Origin: CAZPDM01 sp964585305
GTDB taxonomy: Bacteria > Planctomycetota > Uabimicrobiia > Uabimicrobiales > JABWCH01
Length of the DNA: 64,000 nt
Direction: 5' to 3'
Assembly (NCBI GenBank): GCA_964585305.1
Contig: CAZPDM010000002.1
Span: 1 to 64,000 of the forward strand
Position 1 is the first letter of the stretch, and the number at the start of each line of letters is the position of its first letter. The translations under genes were made by a program, and so were the position numbers. Under the pieces are notes generated by a model. That model did not search any database. It was not told the DNA's origin and saw only the letters and a list, made by a program, of their open reading frames with translations. This document shows, one piece after another, positions 52,911 through 61,186 of this stretch.

Positions 52911-53753
52911 ATGAAAAAAAATTTGTACTCAAATATAGGTATGGGATTTATGGGGTTGCTATTTTTAGTAACAATTTTGACAATTATTGCAACTGCTATG
53001 ATTCCTAATGGATTACCTAATATAGATAATGAACGCCGGCGCAGTGTAAATGAGACATTTAATCTTATGAATACTGCTATGGAAAATTTTTATCGTGATA
53101 TGGGGAGATTGCCTGCAAATCTTTCTGATCTTTATAATGCTCCAGGGTATAGTCCTGCTTTTGGATATGTAGGATATCGCGGACCATATATTAGGCAAAA
53201 ATATGTAGGCGGAATAGCAAGCGATAATGAAATACTTTTTGACCGCTGGCGACAAGCCTATAATTACCCTTCGCCTGGTGCAGGTGCAACCCAATGTACA
53301 ATTCGTAGCAGTGGGCCAGATCGTATTTTAAATAATGCTGATGATATTGCTATCACTGTTAATGTAACTGAATTTGCTAACAACGTTACAGATCAAAGAA
53401 GAGCTGCTACAATTCAAGAGATGGCGGTTATCAATGCAGTAATTGTAAAATATAAACGCCGCTATCCACCTGCTTCTTTTCCTTCTCTCACTGTCCACCC
53501 TTATAAAAATATTGCAAATGCTGTTTATATTAACAATTGGAATGCTGTGCTAGTTTTGCTCCAAGGAAATACATCTCCCATACCGTTACTTCCACCATTA
53601 CCTGCAACTCCAGTACCTCCAGCTTTTTCATATCGTCCTAATGAAAATTTTCTTCCTCCTGGTAATGAGTATTTAACGGATCAATTTGGATCTTTTTATA
53701 ACTTTGTTAATATTGGGGGTGTTCATCAAGTAACATCTCCTAATGTACCATAA
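52911..53753 (+). CDS. Pseudopilin paralogue with degenerate prepilin signal
   Basis: 280 aa. It aligns with the preceding pseudopilin over most of its length (YRGPYIRQKY, DNEILFDRWRQAYNYP, TIRSSGPDRILNNADDIA, EMAVINAVIVKY). The N-terminal signal reads NIG followed by MGFMGLLFLVTILTII: the Gly at -1 is kept but the Glu at +5 is replaced by Gly. Glu5 is needed for efficient pilin docking and N-methylation in known systems. It may be an anchored or tip-located subunit. Pro-rich insert near 210-230. Confidence 0.82.
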   Translation: MKKNLYSNIGMGFMGLLFLVTILTIIATAMIPNGLPNIDNERRRSVNETFNLMNTAMENFYRDMGRLPANLSDLYNAPGYSPAFGYVGYRGPYIRQKYVGGIASDNEILFDRWRQAYNYPSPGAGATQCTIRSSGPDRILNNADDIAITVNVTEFANNVTDQRRAATIQEMAVINAVIVKYKRRYPPASFPSLTVHPYKNIANAVYINNWNAVLVLLQGNTSPIPLLPPLPATPVPPAFSYRPNENFLPPGNEYLTDQFGSFYNFVNIGGVHQVTSPNVP

Positions 53754-53900
53754 GTTTTTTATTTAAATAAAGATAAGCAGGTTGCTATTTTCTAAATAGA
53801 ATTTTTTCTAAAAATTCGCTTGCAATTGTAACTAAATTTGATAAAAAGGAATTACTCAGTTGTATATTATAAAAATTAAGTTTTTTGGGAAAAAAGAGAT

Positions 53901-54326
53901 ATGGAAAGGTTAATTTCGTTCGTAATTATAGTTTGTTTTATCACCCTAAGTGGTTGTTGGGTAAAAGTTTCTGAAGAAACAGAAGGCTTTAGCTCAAAAG
54001 AAGAACAACAAGTAATTCCAGAACATCTTCAATGCTTTCAGCAATTTAAAAATGCTTGCGAAAACAGTCAATGGCAACTTGCTTATTCGATGCTTTCTAC
54101 TCCTTGGAGAGAGCGCAAAACTTTTGAACAGTTTCAACAAAATATGGAAACTGTTGGAAAAGGGCATCTTATTGGAGCTCGCATTGTTACTGTAGTTCAA
54201 ACTTATAATAACGGTGAAGAAATATGGGCGTTAACAACAATTAACCCCGAAAAAAACCGTACTATGTTTATGTTAATTAAAGAAAAAGACGGTTGGAAAG
54301 TTAATGGTGTAAAAAATTTACCATAA
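53901..54326 (+). CDS. Small lipoprotein of the pilus/secretion cluster
   Basis: 141 aa. Lipoprotein signal with LSGC (Cys at about residue 19). The rest has a cystatin/NTF2-like pattern: CENSQWQLAYSMLS, then beta strands and a final DGWKVNGVKNLP, as in DUF4878-type small periplasmic domains. It is between pseudopilin and GspC-like genes, so a role as pilotin or envelope partner of the secretin is possible but unproven. Confidence 0.72.
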   Translation: MERLISFVIIVCFITLSGCWVKVSEETEGFSSKEEQQVIPEHLQCFQQFKNACENSQWQLAYSMLSTPWRERKTFEQFQQNMETVGKGHLIGARIVTVVQTYNNGEEIWALTTINPEKNRTMFMLIKEKDGWKVNGVKNLP

Positions 54327-54430
54327 TTTGGTGAATAACCCATACTTTTATCGATTTTTAACCTCCAGCTTTTTATTATGGAGTTTTCTTAACTTCATAA
54401 TTTATATTTTTTTGAACTTTATGTTGTTTG

Positions 54431-54464
54431 AATTGGAGGAGCGGTTTTATCCGCTAATTTTATC
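54431..54464 (+). promoter_or_regulatory. Leader hairpin with bulged GGAGG, copy 2
   Basis: AATT, GGAGG, AGCGG, loop TTTTAT, CCGCT, AATT. AATT/AATT and AGCGG/CCGCT form a 9-bp stem broken only by GGAGG (54435-54439) as a 5-base bulge. GGAGG lies 25 bases from the ATG at 54465, too far for a normal ribosome site, and the fold brings it close. Same architecture and nearly the same sequence as at 42822-42876 on the other strand. Confidence 0.6.
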
Positions 54465-55073
54465 ATGAATCAACCTTATATATTAGCAATAGTTTTTTTA
54501 GTTATTTTTTCTGCAGCTTTAATGGGCTATCTTTTTACGTTTAATACACAAGTATCCATAGATGAATATAGTTATAGCTCTGCAGGTTCTAGCCTACTTG
54601 ATACTCCAAAACCTTCTTTGTGGACGCAGGTTAAAGATGAGGCGGAAAAACAAAGCCTTAAATGGACAGACATGAAATCTACCACATTAAATGATCCTAA
54701 ATTGGTAAAAAATTTAGTTATGTGTATGTCCACTATGGCAGTAACTTCAAATAATACAGCTTCTTCCCCGACTCAAATGCCATTTGAATTGACAGAGCTT
54801 ATGGATATGACATATATTTTAGGAATAGAATTAGAAAATAAAGTCTTGCAAACAAACAAATTATTTTATTTTCCTCCCCCACCAGAACTTCCTTATAAAT
54901 TAACTGCTATCGCAAAAAATAGAAGATCTGCTACTATTGATGGAAGAATGTATGTTCCCAAGCAGAAACTTGGTGAAAGTGGTTATACTATTATAGAAAT
55001 ACAAGCAGATAAAGTTATTTTGCAAGATGAAAAAGGTAAAAAAGTTGCTCTTAAGATTACTCCTAAAAAATAA
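54465..55073 (+). CDS. GspC/PilP-like periplasmic connector protein
   Basis: 202 aa. One N-terminal membrane anchor (about 5-27, YILAIVFLVIFSAALMGYLF) and a periplasmic part. The C-terminal 50 residues (DGRMYVPKQKLGESGYTIIEIQADKVILQ... GKKVALKI) match the beta-rich HR/PilP fold of GspC and PilP, which link the inner membrane platform to the secretin. The secretin gene follows 120 bases on. The call rests on position and this C-terminal pattern. Confidence 0.7.
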   Translation: MNQPYILAIVFLVIFSAALMGYLFTFNTQVSIDEYSYSSAGSSLLDTPKPSLWTQVKDEAEKQSLKWTDMKSTTLNDPKLVKNLVMCMSTMAVTSNNTASSPTQMPFELTELMDMTYILGIELENKVLQTNKLFYFPPPPELPYKLTAIAKNRRSATIDGRMYVPKQKLGESGYTIIEIQADKVILQDEKGKKVALKITPKK

Positions 55074-55090
55074 TTTTTATTAAAAATCTC

Positions 55091-55120
55091 TTGACAAAGA
55101 AATTATAAAGATTGTAAAAT
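55091..55120 (+). promoter_or_regulatory. Sigma-70 promoter of the secretin gene
   Basis: TTGACA (55091-55096), an 18-base spacer and TAAAAT (55115-55120), 74 bases before the ATG at 55194. Confidence 0.55.
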
Positions 55121-55193
55121 TGATAAAGATTGAATTTTGTTTCTAATTCAGCATTATTGTTAGCAATTCTATTGTTAGCAGAAAGGTCAAAAA

Positions 55194-56903
55194 ATGAGAT
55201 TTTGGACACTTCTTCTAGTTTTGTTTCTTCTAGTTGGTTTTGTATTTGCGCAAGAACCAGAAGTATCTTCAGAAGAACCAGAACCAATCAATCAACCTAG
55301 CATTCGCATGGATGATGCTCTTCGTTTATTAGCTCGTGAAGCCAAAATTAACTTAGTTCTTCCTTTTGAACTTGACAAGAAAATTAGTATTACAAATGAA
55401 CGTCGTGTAGACGCTCTTAAACTTTTACAAATCGTTTGCTCTTCTCATGGTTACCAATTAGTAAAAGATGGCGATATTTACACTGTTTTAGAAATGAAGA
55501 AAAAAGAAACTGAAGGAGGCCAACCTTCACAACCTACTTCTCCTGGAATGGAAATGCCTACTACTACAGGAGTTGTTACTCAACAAGAAGGTGTAAGTAC
55601 TGCTAATTTCCAATTACTTCGTACTCGTGTAGAACAAGTCGAATCTAAAGTTCGTTCCATGCTTTCTATTGGTGCCATTTTTGACATGAATAGAGACTCA
55701 AATGCTTTCTACGTAGAAGATAAGCCAGAAAATGTTACAAAAGTCAAAAACTATGTTGACTTTTTGAACATGGATCCTGCTGCTGCTTTTGAAGCTCGCG
55801 TGGAACAACGTACTTTTAAGATCAATCGTATTCCTGCAGAAAATGTTTCTGATATGCTCAGTAAATTAGTTACTGAAAAAGGCAAATTTGTTTTCGATAA
55901 AGCCAGTATGACTCTTACTGTTGTTGAAAGCAGAGAAGTTTTGGATACAATTGATCAATTCATCAAAACTGCTGATCAAGTCGAACCACAATTATATATT
56001 CGTTGCCATTTTGTTGAAGTTAATTTAACTGCTGGCACTAAATTAGCCACTGAATTTCAACAAGAGAGTGGTATTCATTTTGCTGATGATGTTGATGGCG
56101 GTCCAGCTGGATTTAATTTGATGCCTACTGATATCAACGATTTAAGCAAAACAGATAATGCTGTATTTAATATTTTTTCTTCCAAGAATAATATTACTGC
56201 CAGTATGGCTGCTATAGCTAATCGTGATAACTATCGCCTACTTTCCAGCCCAAATTTGCTCTGCTACAACAAACAAAAATCCTCAATCAATATCACAACT
56301 GAAATTCCTTACAAACAATCTACTACTACTACTGATTCTGGTACAGCCAGTACTTCTACTGTAGAATTCAAAGAAGTTGGAATTACAATGGAAGTTACTC
56401 CTGAAATCTACAGCGATGGCTCTGTTAAATTGAATTTAAAACCAGAAGTCAGCGAAGATAAAGGCAGATATGAAGGAACTCCAGTTATTCGTAAAAAAAC
56501 CATCGAATCTAATGTATTAGTAAAAGATGGCCAAGTAGTTGTTATTGGTGGTTTACTAGAAGATCAAGTAAAGAAGAGCCGTTACAAAGTTCCATTGTTG
56601 GGCGATATTCCTCTTCTTGGACTTCTTTTCAGCCGTGAACAACAAGACATGGTCAAAACTGAACTCGTAATCTTCCTTCATGTTACTTTGATGAACGATA
56701 CTTCTGTCAAAAACATGGCAGACAAGAAATGGCGAGAACAAGAAGAAAAATTCCAAAAATTTGACACCGAATACGAATTCTATCCTCATCTCAAAGAAAG
56801 ACTTGATATGCAGAAGCTAAATCCTCGTTATGATCAAGATACCAAAGCATCTGCTACCAAAGCTAAAGTTGCGGATAATTTTGAATTCGCCCCTCATAAG
56901 TAA
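55194..56903 (+). CDS. Secretin, GspD/PilQ family
   Basis: 569 aa. Signal peptide (about 1-19, ending FVFAQ). Short N-terminal domains follow: an STN-like N0 with ALRLLAREAKINLVLP, and an N1-like one near 190-255 (TFKINRIPAENVSDML). The secretin channel domain (about 270-505) has SSPNLLCYNKQ, VGITMEVTPEIY, ESNVLVKDGQVVVIGGLLED and VPLLGDIPLLGLLF. It forms the outer-membrane gate for pilus or secreted protein. No AMIN domain, so closer to GspD or short planctomycete PilQ. Confidence 0.94.
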   Translation: MRFWTLLLVLFLLVGFVFAQEPEVSSEEPEPINQPSIRMDDALRLLAREAKINLVLPFELDKKISITNERRVDALKLLQIVCSSHGYQLVKDGDIYTVLEMKKKETEGGQPSQPTSPGMEMPTTTGVVTQQEGVSTANFQLLRTRVEQVESKVRSMLSIGAIFDMNRDSNAFYVEDKPENVTKVKNYVDFLNMDPAAAFEARVEQRTFKINRIPAENVSDMLSKLVTEKGKFVFDKASMTLTVVESREVLDTIDQFIKTADQVEPQLYIRCHFVEVNLTAGTKLATEFQQESGIHFADDVDGGPAGFNLMPTDINDLSKTDNAVFNIFSSKNNITASMAAIANRDNYRLLSSPNLLCYNKQKSSINITTEIPYKQSTTTTDSGTASTSTVEFKEVGITMEVTPEIYSDGSVKLNLKPEVSEDKGRYEGTPVIRKKTIESNVLVKDGQVVVIGGLLEDQVKKSRYKVPLLGDIPLLGLLFSREQQDMVKTELVIFLHVTLMNDTSVKNMADKKWREQEEKFQKFDTEYEFYPHLKERLDMQKLNPRYDQDTKASATKAKVADNFEFAPHK

Positions 56904-56924
56904 ATTAGACTAATCTAAATTAGC

Positions 56925-56956
56925 AAATACGAAAGTCCTCAAGGCTTTCGTATTTT
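56925..56956 (+). terminator. Terminator after the secretin gene
   Basis: A perfect 11-bp stem AAATACGAAAG/CTTTCGTATTT and a T-rich tail. Confidence 0.8.
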
Positions 56957-57058
56957 AGTTTAAAACTTAAAAAACCTTAAAAAAAGGAAGAAAAAATATT
57001 TTAGCCATTCTTCTTTTATCAAGAAAAAATCTAACTAAAATATTTTTTTATAAAAAAA

Positions 57059-58120
57059 ATGGTATCTATTGAATCATTGTTTAAGCAAGTTGCTGAGACT
57101 AAAGCATCAGATTTACTTATTGTTGCAAACGCACCCCCATATATTCGTGTCAATGGTGAGCTACAACCGGCCTGTGAAGAAGTTTTGACATCTGATCAAA
57201 CGCAAAGAATGATTTACGATCTTTTAACAGATGAACAGAAAAAACATTTTGAAGAAGAAAAATCTGTAGATATTGGTTTTTGCTATTGGTCAGAAATAGA
57301 TAATTGGATTTATCGTTTTCGTATCAATGTATTTCAACAGCAAAGTGCAGTAAGCGCAGCTTTTCGCGCAATTCCTAATAATGTTCCAGATTTTGATGAT
57401 TTGCACCTTCCACAAATTCTAAAAGATATAGGCCAGCAAGCCCAGGGTTTGGTAGTTGTTACAGGACCTACAGGACATGGGAAAAGTACAACTTTAGCTT
57501 CTTTGATTAACCTTATCAACGAGACTAAAGCCACACATATTATTACTATCGAAGACCCTATCGAGTATATGCATCAACATAAGAGAAGTCTTGTAGAACA
57601 ACGTGAAGTTGGGCGTGATACGCCTAGTTTTTATGCAGCCCTTCGATATGTTTTGCGGCAAGATCCCGATGTTATTATGGTCGGAGAAATGCGCGATAGA
57701 GAAACTATATCTTGTGCTCTTACTGCTGCGGAAACAGGCCATTTAGTTATGGCTACCTTACATACGAATGATTCTGTCCAAACAATTGACCGTTTAATTG
57801 ACGCGTATCCACCAGAACAGCAACATCAAATTCGTTTACAGATCGCACTATGTCTTACTGCTGTTATGGCTCAACGTCTTTTACCAAGGGCTGACGGCAT
57901 GGGACGTATTGTAGCTTGTGAAATTTTAATCAATAATGTAGCTGTCGCTAATCTTATTCGTGATGGGAAAACCCATCAAATTTATAATGTTCTTGAAACT
58001 CGTACGCAAGAAGGCATGGTTAGCATGGATCAGGCTTTGGAAACTCTCTATCGTGGAGGGTTAGTTACACGAGAACATGCAATGGCTTATATGAAAAAAC
58101 CTGAAAAATTGATGCGTTAA
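57059..58120 (+). CDS. Pilus retraction ATPase PilT/PilU
   Basis: 353 aa. KASDLLIVANAPPYIRVNGEL, Walker A GPTGHGKST (near 134), Asp box EDPIEYMH, Walker B VIMVGEMRD, His box HTNDSVQTIDR and AQRLLPRADGMGRIVACEILI, as in PilT. The Cys pairs of PilB are absent. The AIRNLIRE-type motif of PilT reads AVANLIRD. Its presence shows the cluster builds a retractable pilus, not only a secretion pseudopilus. The upstream gap holds AT-rich sequence only. Confidence 0.95.
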   Translation: MVSIESLFKQVAETKASDLLIVANAPPYIRVNGELQPACEEVLTSDQTQRMIYDLLTDEQKKHFEEEKSVDIGFCYWSEIDNWIYRFRINVFQQQSAVSAAFRAIPNNVPDFDDLHLPQILKDIGQQAQGLVVVTGPTGHGKSTTLASLINLINETKATHIITIEDPIEYMHQHKRSLVEQREVGRDTPSFYAALRYVLRQDPDVIMVGEMRDRETISCALTAAETGHLVMATLHTNDSVQTIDRLIDAYPPEQQHQIRLQIALCLTAVMAQRLLPRADGMGRIVACEILINNVAVANLIRDGKTHQIYNVLETRTQEGMVSMDQALETLYRGGLVTREHAMAYMKKPEKLMR

Positions 58121-58231
58121 AAATAAGTTAATTTTATACGAACTTTTTTATTTTTTGTTAAAAAACTTTTTTGTTATAATAAACTATAGAAATGATACTG
58201 GCCAATCAAATTTTTGATGGAAAAATTTGAT

Positions 58232-58267
58232 AAAGAACTTACTTTTTTGAAAAAAAGTGAGTTCTTT
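58232..58267 (+). terminator. Long hairpin between pilT and argF
   Basis: A 17-bp stem (AAAGAACTTACTTTTTT with its complement, one G-U pair) and a 2-base loop. It lies 43 bases before the argF start. It may terminate the pilT transcript or act in the argF leader. There is no clear Arg-repressor box. Confidence 0.5.
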
Positions 58268-58309
58268 TGCCAGTTTATATTTATTTTTTATGGATATTTG
58301 GAGTCAATT

Positions 58310-59242
58310 ATGGTTCGACATCTGGTAACACTTGCTGATTGGAATCGCACAGATATTTTAGCAGTTATTGAAAAAGCAAAAGATCTCAAAGCAAATCCTC
58401 AAAAATATGCAAATTCTTTGCTTCAAAAAACTCTTGTAATGATTTTTGAAAAACCTAGCCTTCGTACTCATTTATCTTTTGAGATTGGAATGACCCAATT
58501 AGGTGGTCATGCGATTTATTACAATACAGGAACTTCTCCATTAGGAAAAGGTAAAGAAACTATTGGTGATACTATTCGCGTTATTTCTCGCTATGCAGAT
58601 GTTTTGATGGCGCGATTATTTTCTCATCAAACAATGTTAGCAATGGCTAAATATGCAACAATTCCTGTCATTAACGGTTTGACAAATTTTAGCCATCCTT
58701 GCCAAATTTTGGGAGATTTGCTTACTGTTTCAGAGAAAAAAGGCGAGCTTTCTGGTTTAAAATTAGCCTATTGTGGTGATTCAAATAATAACGTTACTCA
58801 TTCTTTGATGTATGGTTGTGCCCAAGTTGGCATGAATATTGCTATAGCTTGTCCAGAGGATGAAGCTTATTGTCCAAATCATGGTGTTTTCAACCATGCA
58901 ACCGCGATTGCTAAAAGCCAAGGAAGTACCCTTACTATAACTCATAATCCTATTGAAGCTGTAAAAAATGCAGATGTTATCTATACAGATACTTGGATGA
59001 GTTATCAAATTCCACCCGAAGAAGAAAAGAAACGTGTGGATTTATTAAGACCTTTCCAAGTAAATTCTGCTTTGTGGAAACATGCTAAACCAGATGCAAT
59101 TTTTATGCACTGCCTGCCAGCTACACGTGGCAATGAACAAACCGCTGAAATTATTGATGGCCCACAGAGTGTAATTTTTGACGAAGCAGAAAATCGTCTT
59201 CACATTCAAAAATCAATTATTTTAACTTTGCTTGGCAAATAA
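58310..59242 (+). CDS. argF: Ornithine carbamoyltransferase
   Basis: 310 aa from the ATG at 58310 (GGAG upstream). Carbamoyl-phosphate binding: FEKPSLRTHLSFE (the usual STRTR is SLRTH here), HPCQILGDLLT, GDSNNNVTHSL and the ornithine-binding MHCLPATRGNE. Normal length. It makes citrulline in arginine synthesis. The other arg genes are not in the window. Confidence 0.95.
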   Translation: MVRHLVTLADWNRTDILAVIEKAKDLKANPQKYANSLLQKTLVMIFEKPSLRTHLSFEIGMTQLGGHAIYYNTGTSPLGKGKETIGDTIRVISRYADVLMARLFSHQTMLAMAKYATIPVINGLTNFSHPCQILGDLLTVSEKKGELSGLKLAYCGDSNNNVTHSLMYGCAQVGMNIAIACPEDEAYCPNHGVFNHATAIAKSQGSTLTITHNPIEAVKNADVIYTDTWMSYQIPPEEEKKRVDLLRPFQVNSALWKHAKPDAIFMHCLPATRGNEQTAEIIDGPQSVIFDEAENRLHIQKSIILTLLGK

Positions 59243-59255
59243 TAAAAAATTAAAT

Positions 59256-59288
59256 AAAAAAATCCAGGAGCTTTATCCTGGATTTTTT
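59256..59288 (+). terminator. Terminator after argF
   Basis: A 12-bp stem AAAAAATCCAGG/CCTGGATTTTTT with an 8-base loop. Confidence 0.85.
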
Positions 59289-59468
59289 ATTTGCAGCATA
59301 TACAAATATGTCTTTTAGCGTTATAAAATGCTGTAATATGTCAAAAATTTAACTTTTGGTTGCTGGTTGAAATAAGACATTTAAAACTATCCTATGTTCC
59401 AATGTTTTGATAGAAACTTTATCTAAAATTTTTTTCCTATTAAAAACATTTTTGGGAGAATTCTTTTT

Positions 59469-61118
59469 ATGCAACGTGTATTTTTTATATTGTGGATCAT
59501 TGCCTCTCTTTGCGTAATTGCACAACCTGTCAACCAAAATATTTTATTGATGGTAGATCCTTCTACAGTAACAAATTTTTCTCAAGAAATTAACACTCGA
59601 GATGCTAGTTTTATTATTGAACCTTTATTGAATAGTACTTCAAGAGAAGTTCCAAATAACTGGTTTATTGCTCGTCCTACCACTCGTACAAATGTAAATA
59701 CTTGGGATTTAGCATATCAATTGCTCGAATCTCATCCAGAAATAATATATGCTGAACCAGATGCAGCAGAGATTTTTTGCCCAGAAGAAGAAAATGCGCG
59801 AGGTGGCAGCGGTGGAGATGAATGTAAAGAAACTGAATATACAGATGATTGGGATCATCCTAAAACGCGTGTATTCCAATGGCATTTAGAAGATTCTTGG
59901 TCACAATTAAAATCTGCACGGCAATCAGATAAAGATCGCAAAATAAGAATTGCTCATTTTGATACTGGCTATGATCCTGGCCATATTACTACACCAAAAT
60001 ATATTTGCACAAATCTACAAAAAAACTTTGTAGAAGGTGAAAATCCAGATTCTGCTATTGATCCAGGAATAGACGGGATTATGAATCAACCAGGACATGG
60101 GACAGCAACCGTTGCTCTATTGGCAGGAAATCGTATTCAACGTACCCAAGATAATTTTAATGACTATATGGGAGCTGCACCATATTGTGAAATCGTCCCT
60201 GTTCGTATTTCCAGTACAGTTATTTTATTTCAATCTAGTAGTTTCGTTAAAGCATTGTATTATATTATGTCTCCAGAAGTTCATTGTGATGTGCTTTCGA
60301 TGTCTATGGGTGGCGTTGCATCAAAATTCTGGGCAGAAGCAGTTAATGCTGCCTATGAAAAAGGTATTGTTCTTGTAACTGCTGCCGGAAATAATATTGG
60401 CAAAAAACCTACTACAGAGGTTGTTTATCCAGCATGTTTTAACCGCGTTATTGCAGTTTGCGGTGTTACTTATAATAATAAACCATATTTCAAGTATGGA
60501 TTCTTTACCCTAAAAATGCAAGGAAATTATGGACCTCCAGAAGTCATGGGTTCTGCAATTGCTTCCTATACTCCTAATGTTCCTTGGGCTTCACGAGGGT
60601 GCGTAGATAAAATTGATTATGATGGTGCTGGTACTTCTGCCGCTACTCCACAAGTTGCGGGTGCCGCAGCATTATGGCTACAAAAATATCAAGACTATGT
60701 ATACGATCATCCTTGGCAGCGTGTTAATGCTGTACGTCGGGCATTATTTTCCTCTGCAGAAAAAGGCTATGCAGATTCAGAAAAATATTATGGAAATGGT
60801 GTTCTAAAAGCAAAACGCGCATTAGATATTCCTCCATTTAAAGATTCTCAACCTGTTCCTAAAGACGATGCAAGTTTTGCTGCTTTTAAACTTTTATTTG
60901 GTTTTCGTAGTGATGCCAGCAACGCTAAACAAGATATGATGGAAGTAGAAATGTTGCGATTACGTCATAATAACTCTACTTTGCAAGAAGTTTTTCAAAT
61001 AATTGAAAAAAATAAAATCATTACTACAGAACAACGACAAAAAATTAAACAGACTGTGCTAAGCATGCCGGAATGTTCTCAAACATTAGCACAGGAATTT
61101 GAAAATTTTATAAAATAA
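59469..61118 (+). CDS. Secreted subtilisin-like serine protease (S8)
   Basis: 549 aa. Signal peptide about 1-19. A propeptide-like region (about 20-95) ends in ESHPEIIYAEPDA, the S8 inhibitor I9 pattern. Catalytic Asp in AHFDTGYD (near 163), His in PGHGTATVALLAG (near 209) and Ser in GTSAATPQVAGAAA (near 395). The oxyanion Asn is in TAAGNNIG. After the protease domain a 90-residue helical tail (about 455-549) has no known motif. Exported to the periplasm or beyond. Confidence 0.94.
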   Translation: MQRVFFILWIIASLCVIAQPVNQNILLMVDPSTVTNFSQEINTRDASFIIEPLLNSTSREVPNNWFIARPTTRTNVNTWDLAYQLLESHPEIIYAEPDAAEIFCPEEENARGGSGGDECKETEYTDDWDHPKTRVFQWHLEDSWSQLKSARQSDKDRKIRIAHFDTGYDPGHITTPKYICTNLQKNFVEGENPDSAIDPGIDGIMNQPGHGTATVALLAGNRIQRTQDNFNDYMGAAPYCEIVPVRISSTVILFQSSSFVKALYYIMSPEVHCDVLSMSMGGVASKFWAEAVNAAYEKGIVLVTAAGNNIGKKPTTEVVYPACFNRVIAVCGVTYNNKPYFKYGFFTLKMQGNYGPPEVMGSAIASYTPNVPWASRGCVDKIDYDGAGTSAATPQVAGAAALWLQKYQDYVYDHPWQRVNAVRRALFSSAEKGYADSEKYYGNGVLKAKRALDIPPFKDSQPVPKDDASFAAFKLLFGFRSDASNAKQDMMEVEMLRLRHNNSTLQEVFQIIEKNKIITTEQRQKIKQTVLSMPECSQTLAQEFENFIK

Positions 61119-61139
61119 TCTCATATCATCCTAACTTAA

Positions 61140-61180
61140 AAAAACTCCTCATTCCCAATACTTTAGAATGAGGAGTTTTT
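61140..61180. terminator. Bidirectional terminator
   Basis: AAAAACTCCTCATTC pairs with GAATGAGGAGTTTTT (15 bp) around an 11-base loop. Convergent genes on both sides. Confidence 0.88.
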
Positions 61181-61186
61181 CTTTTT

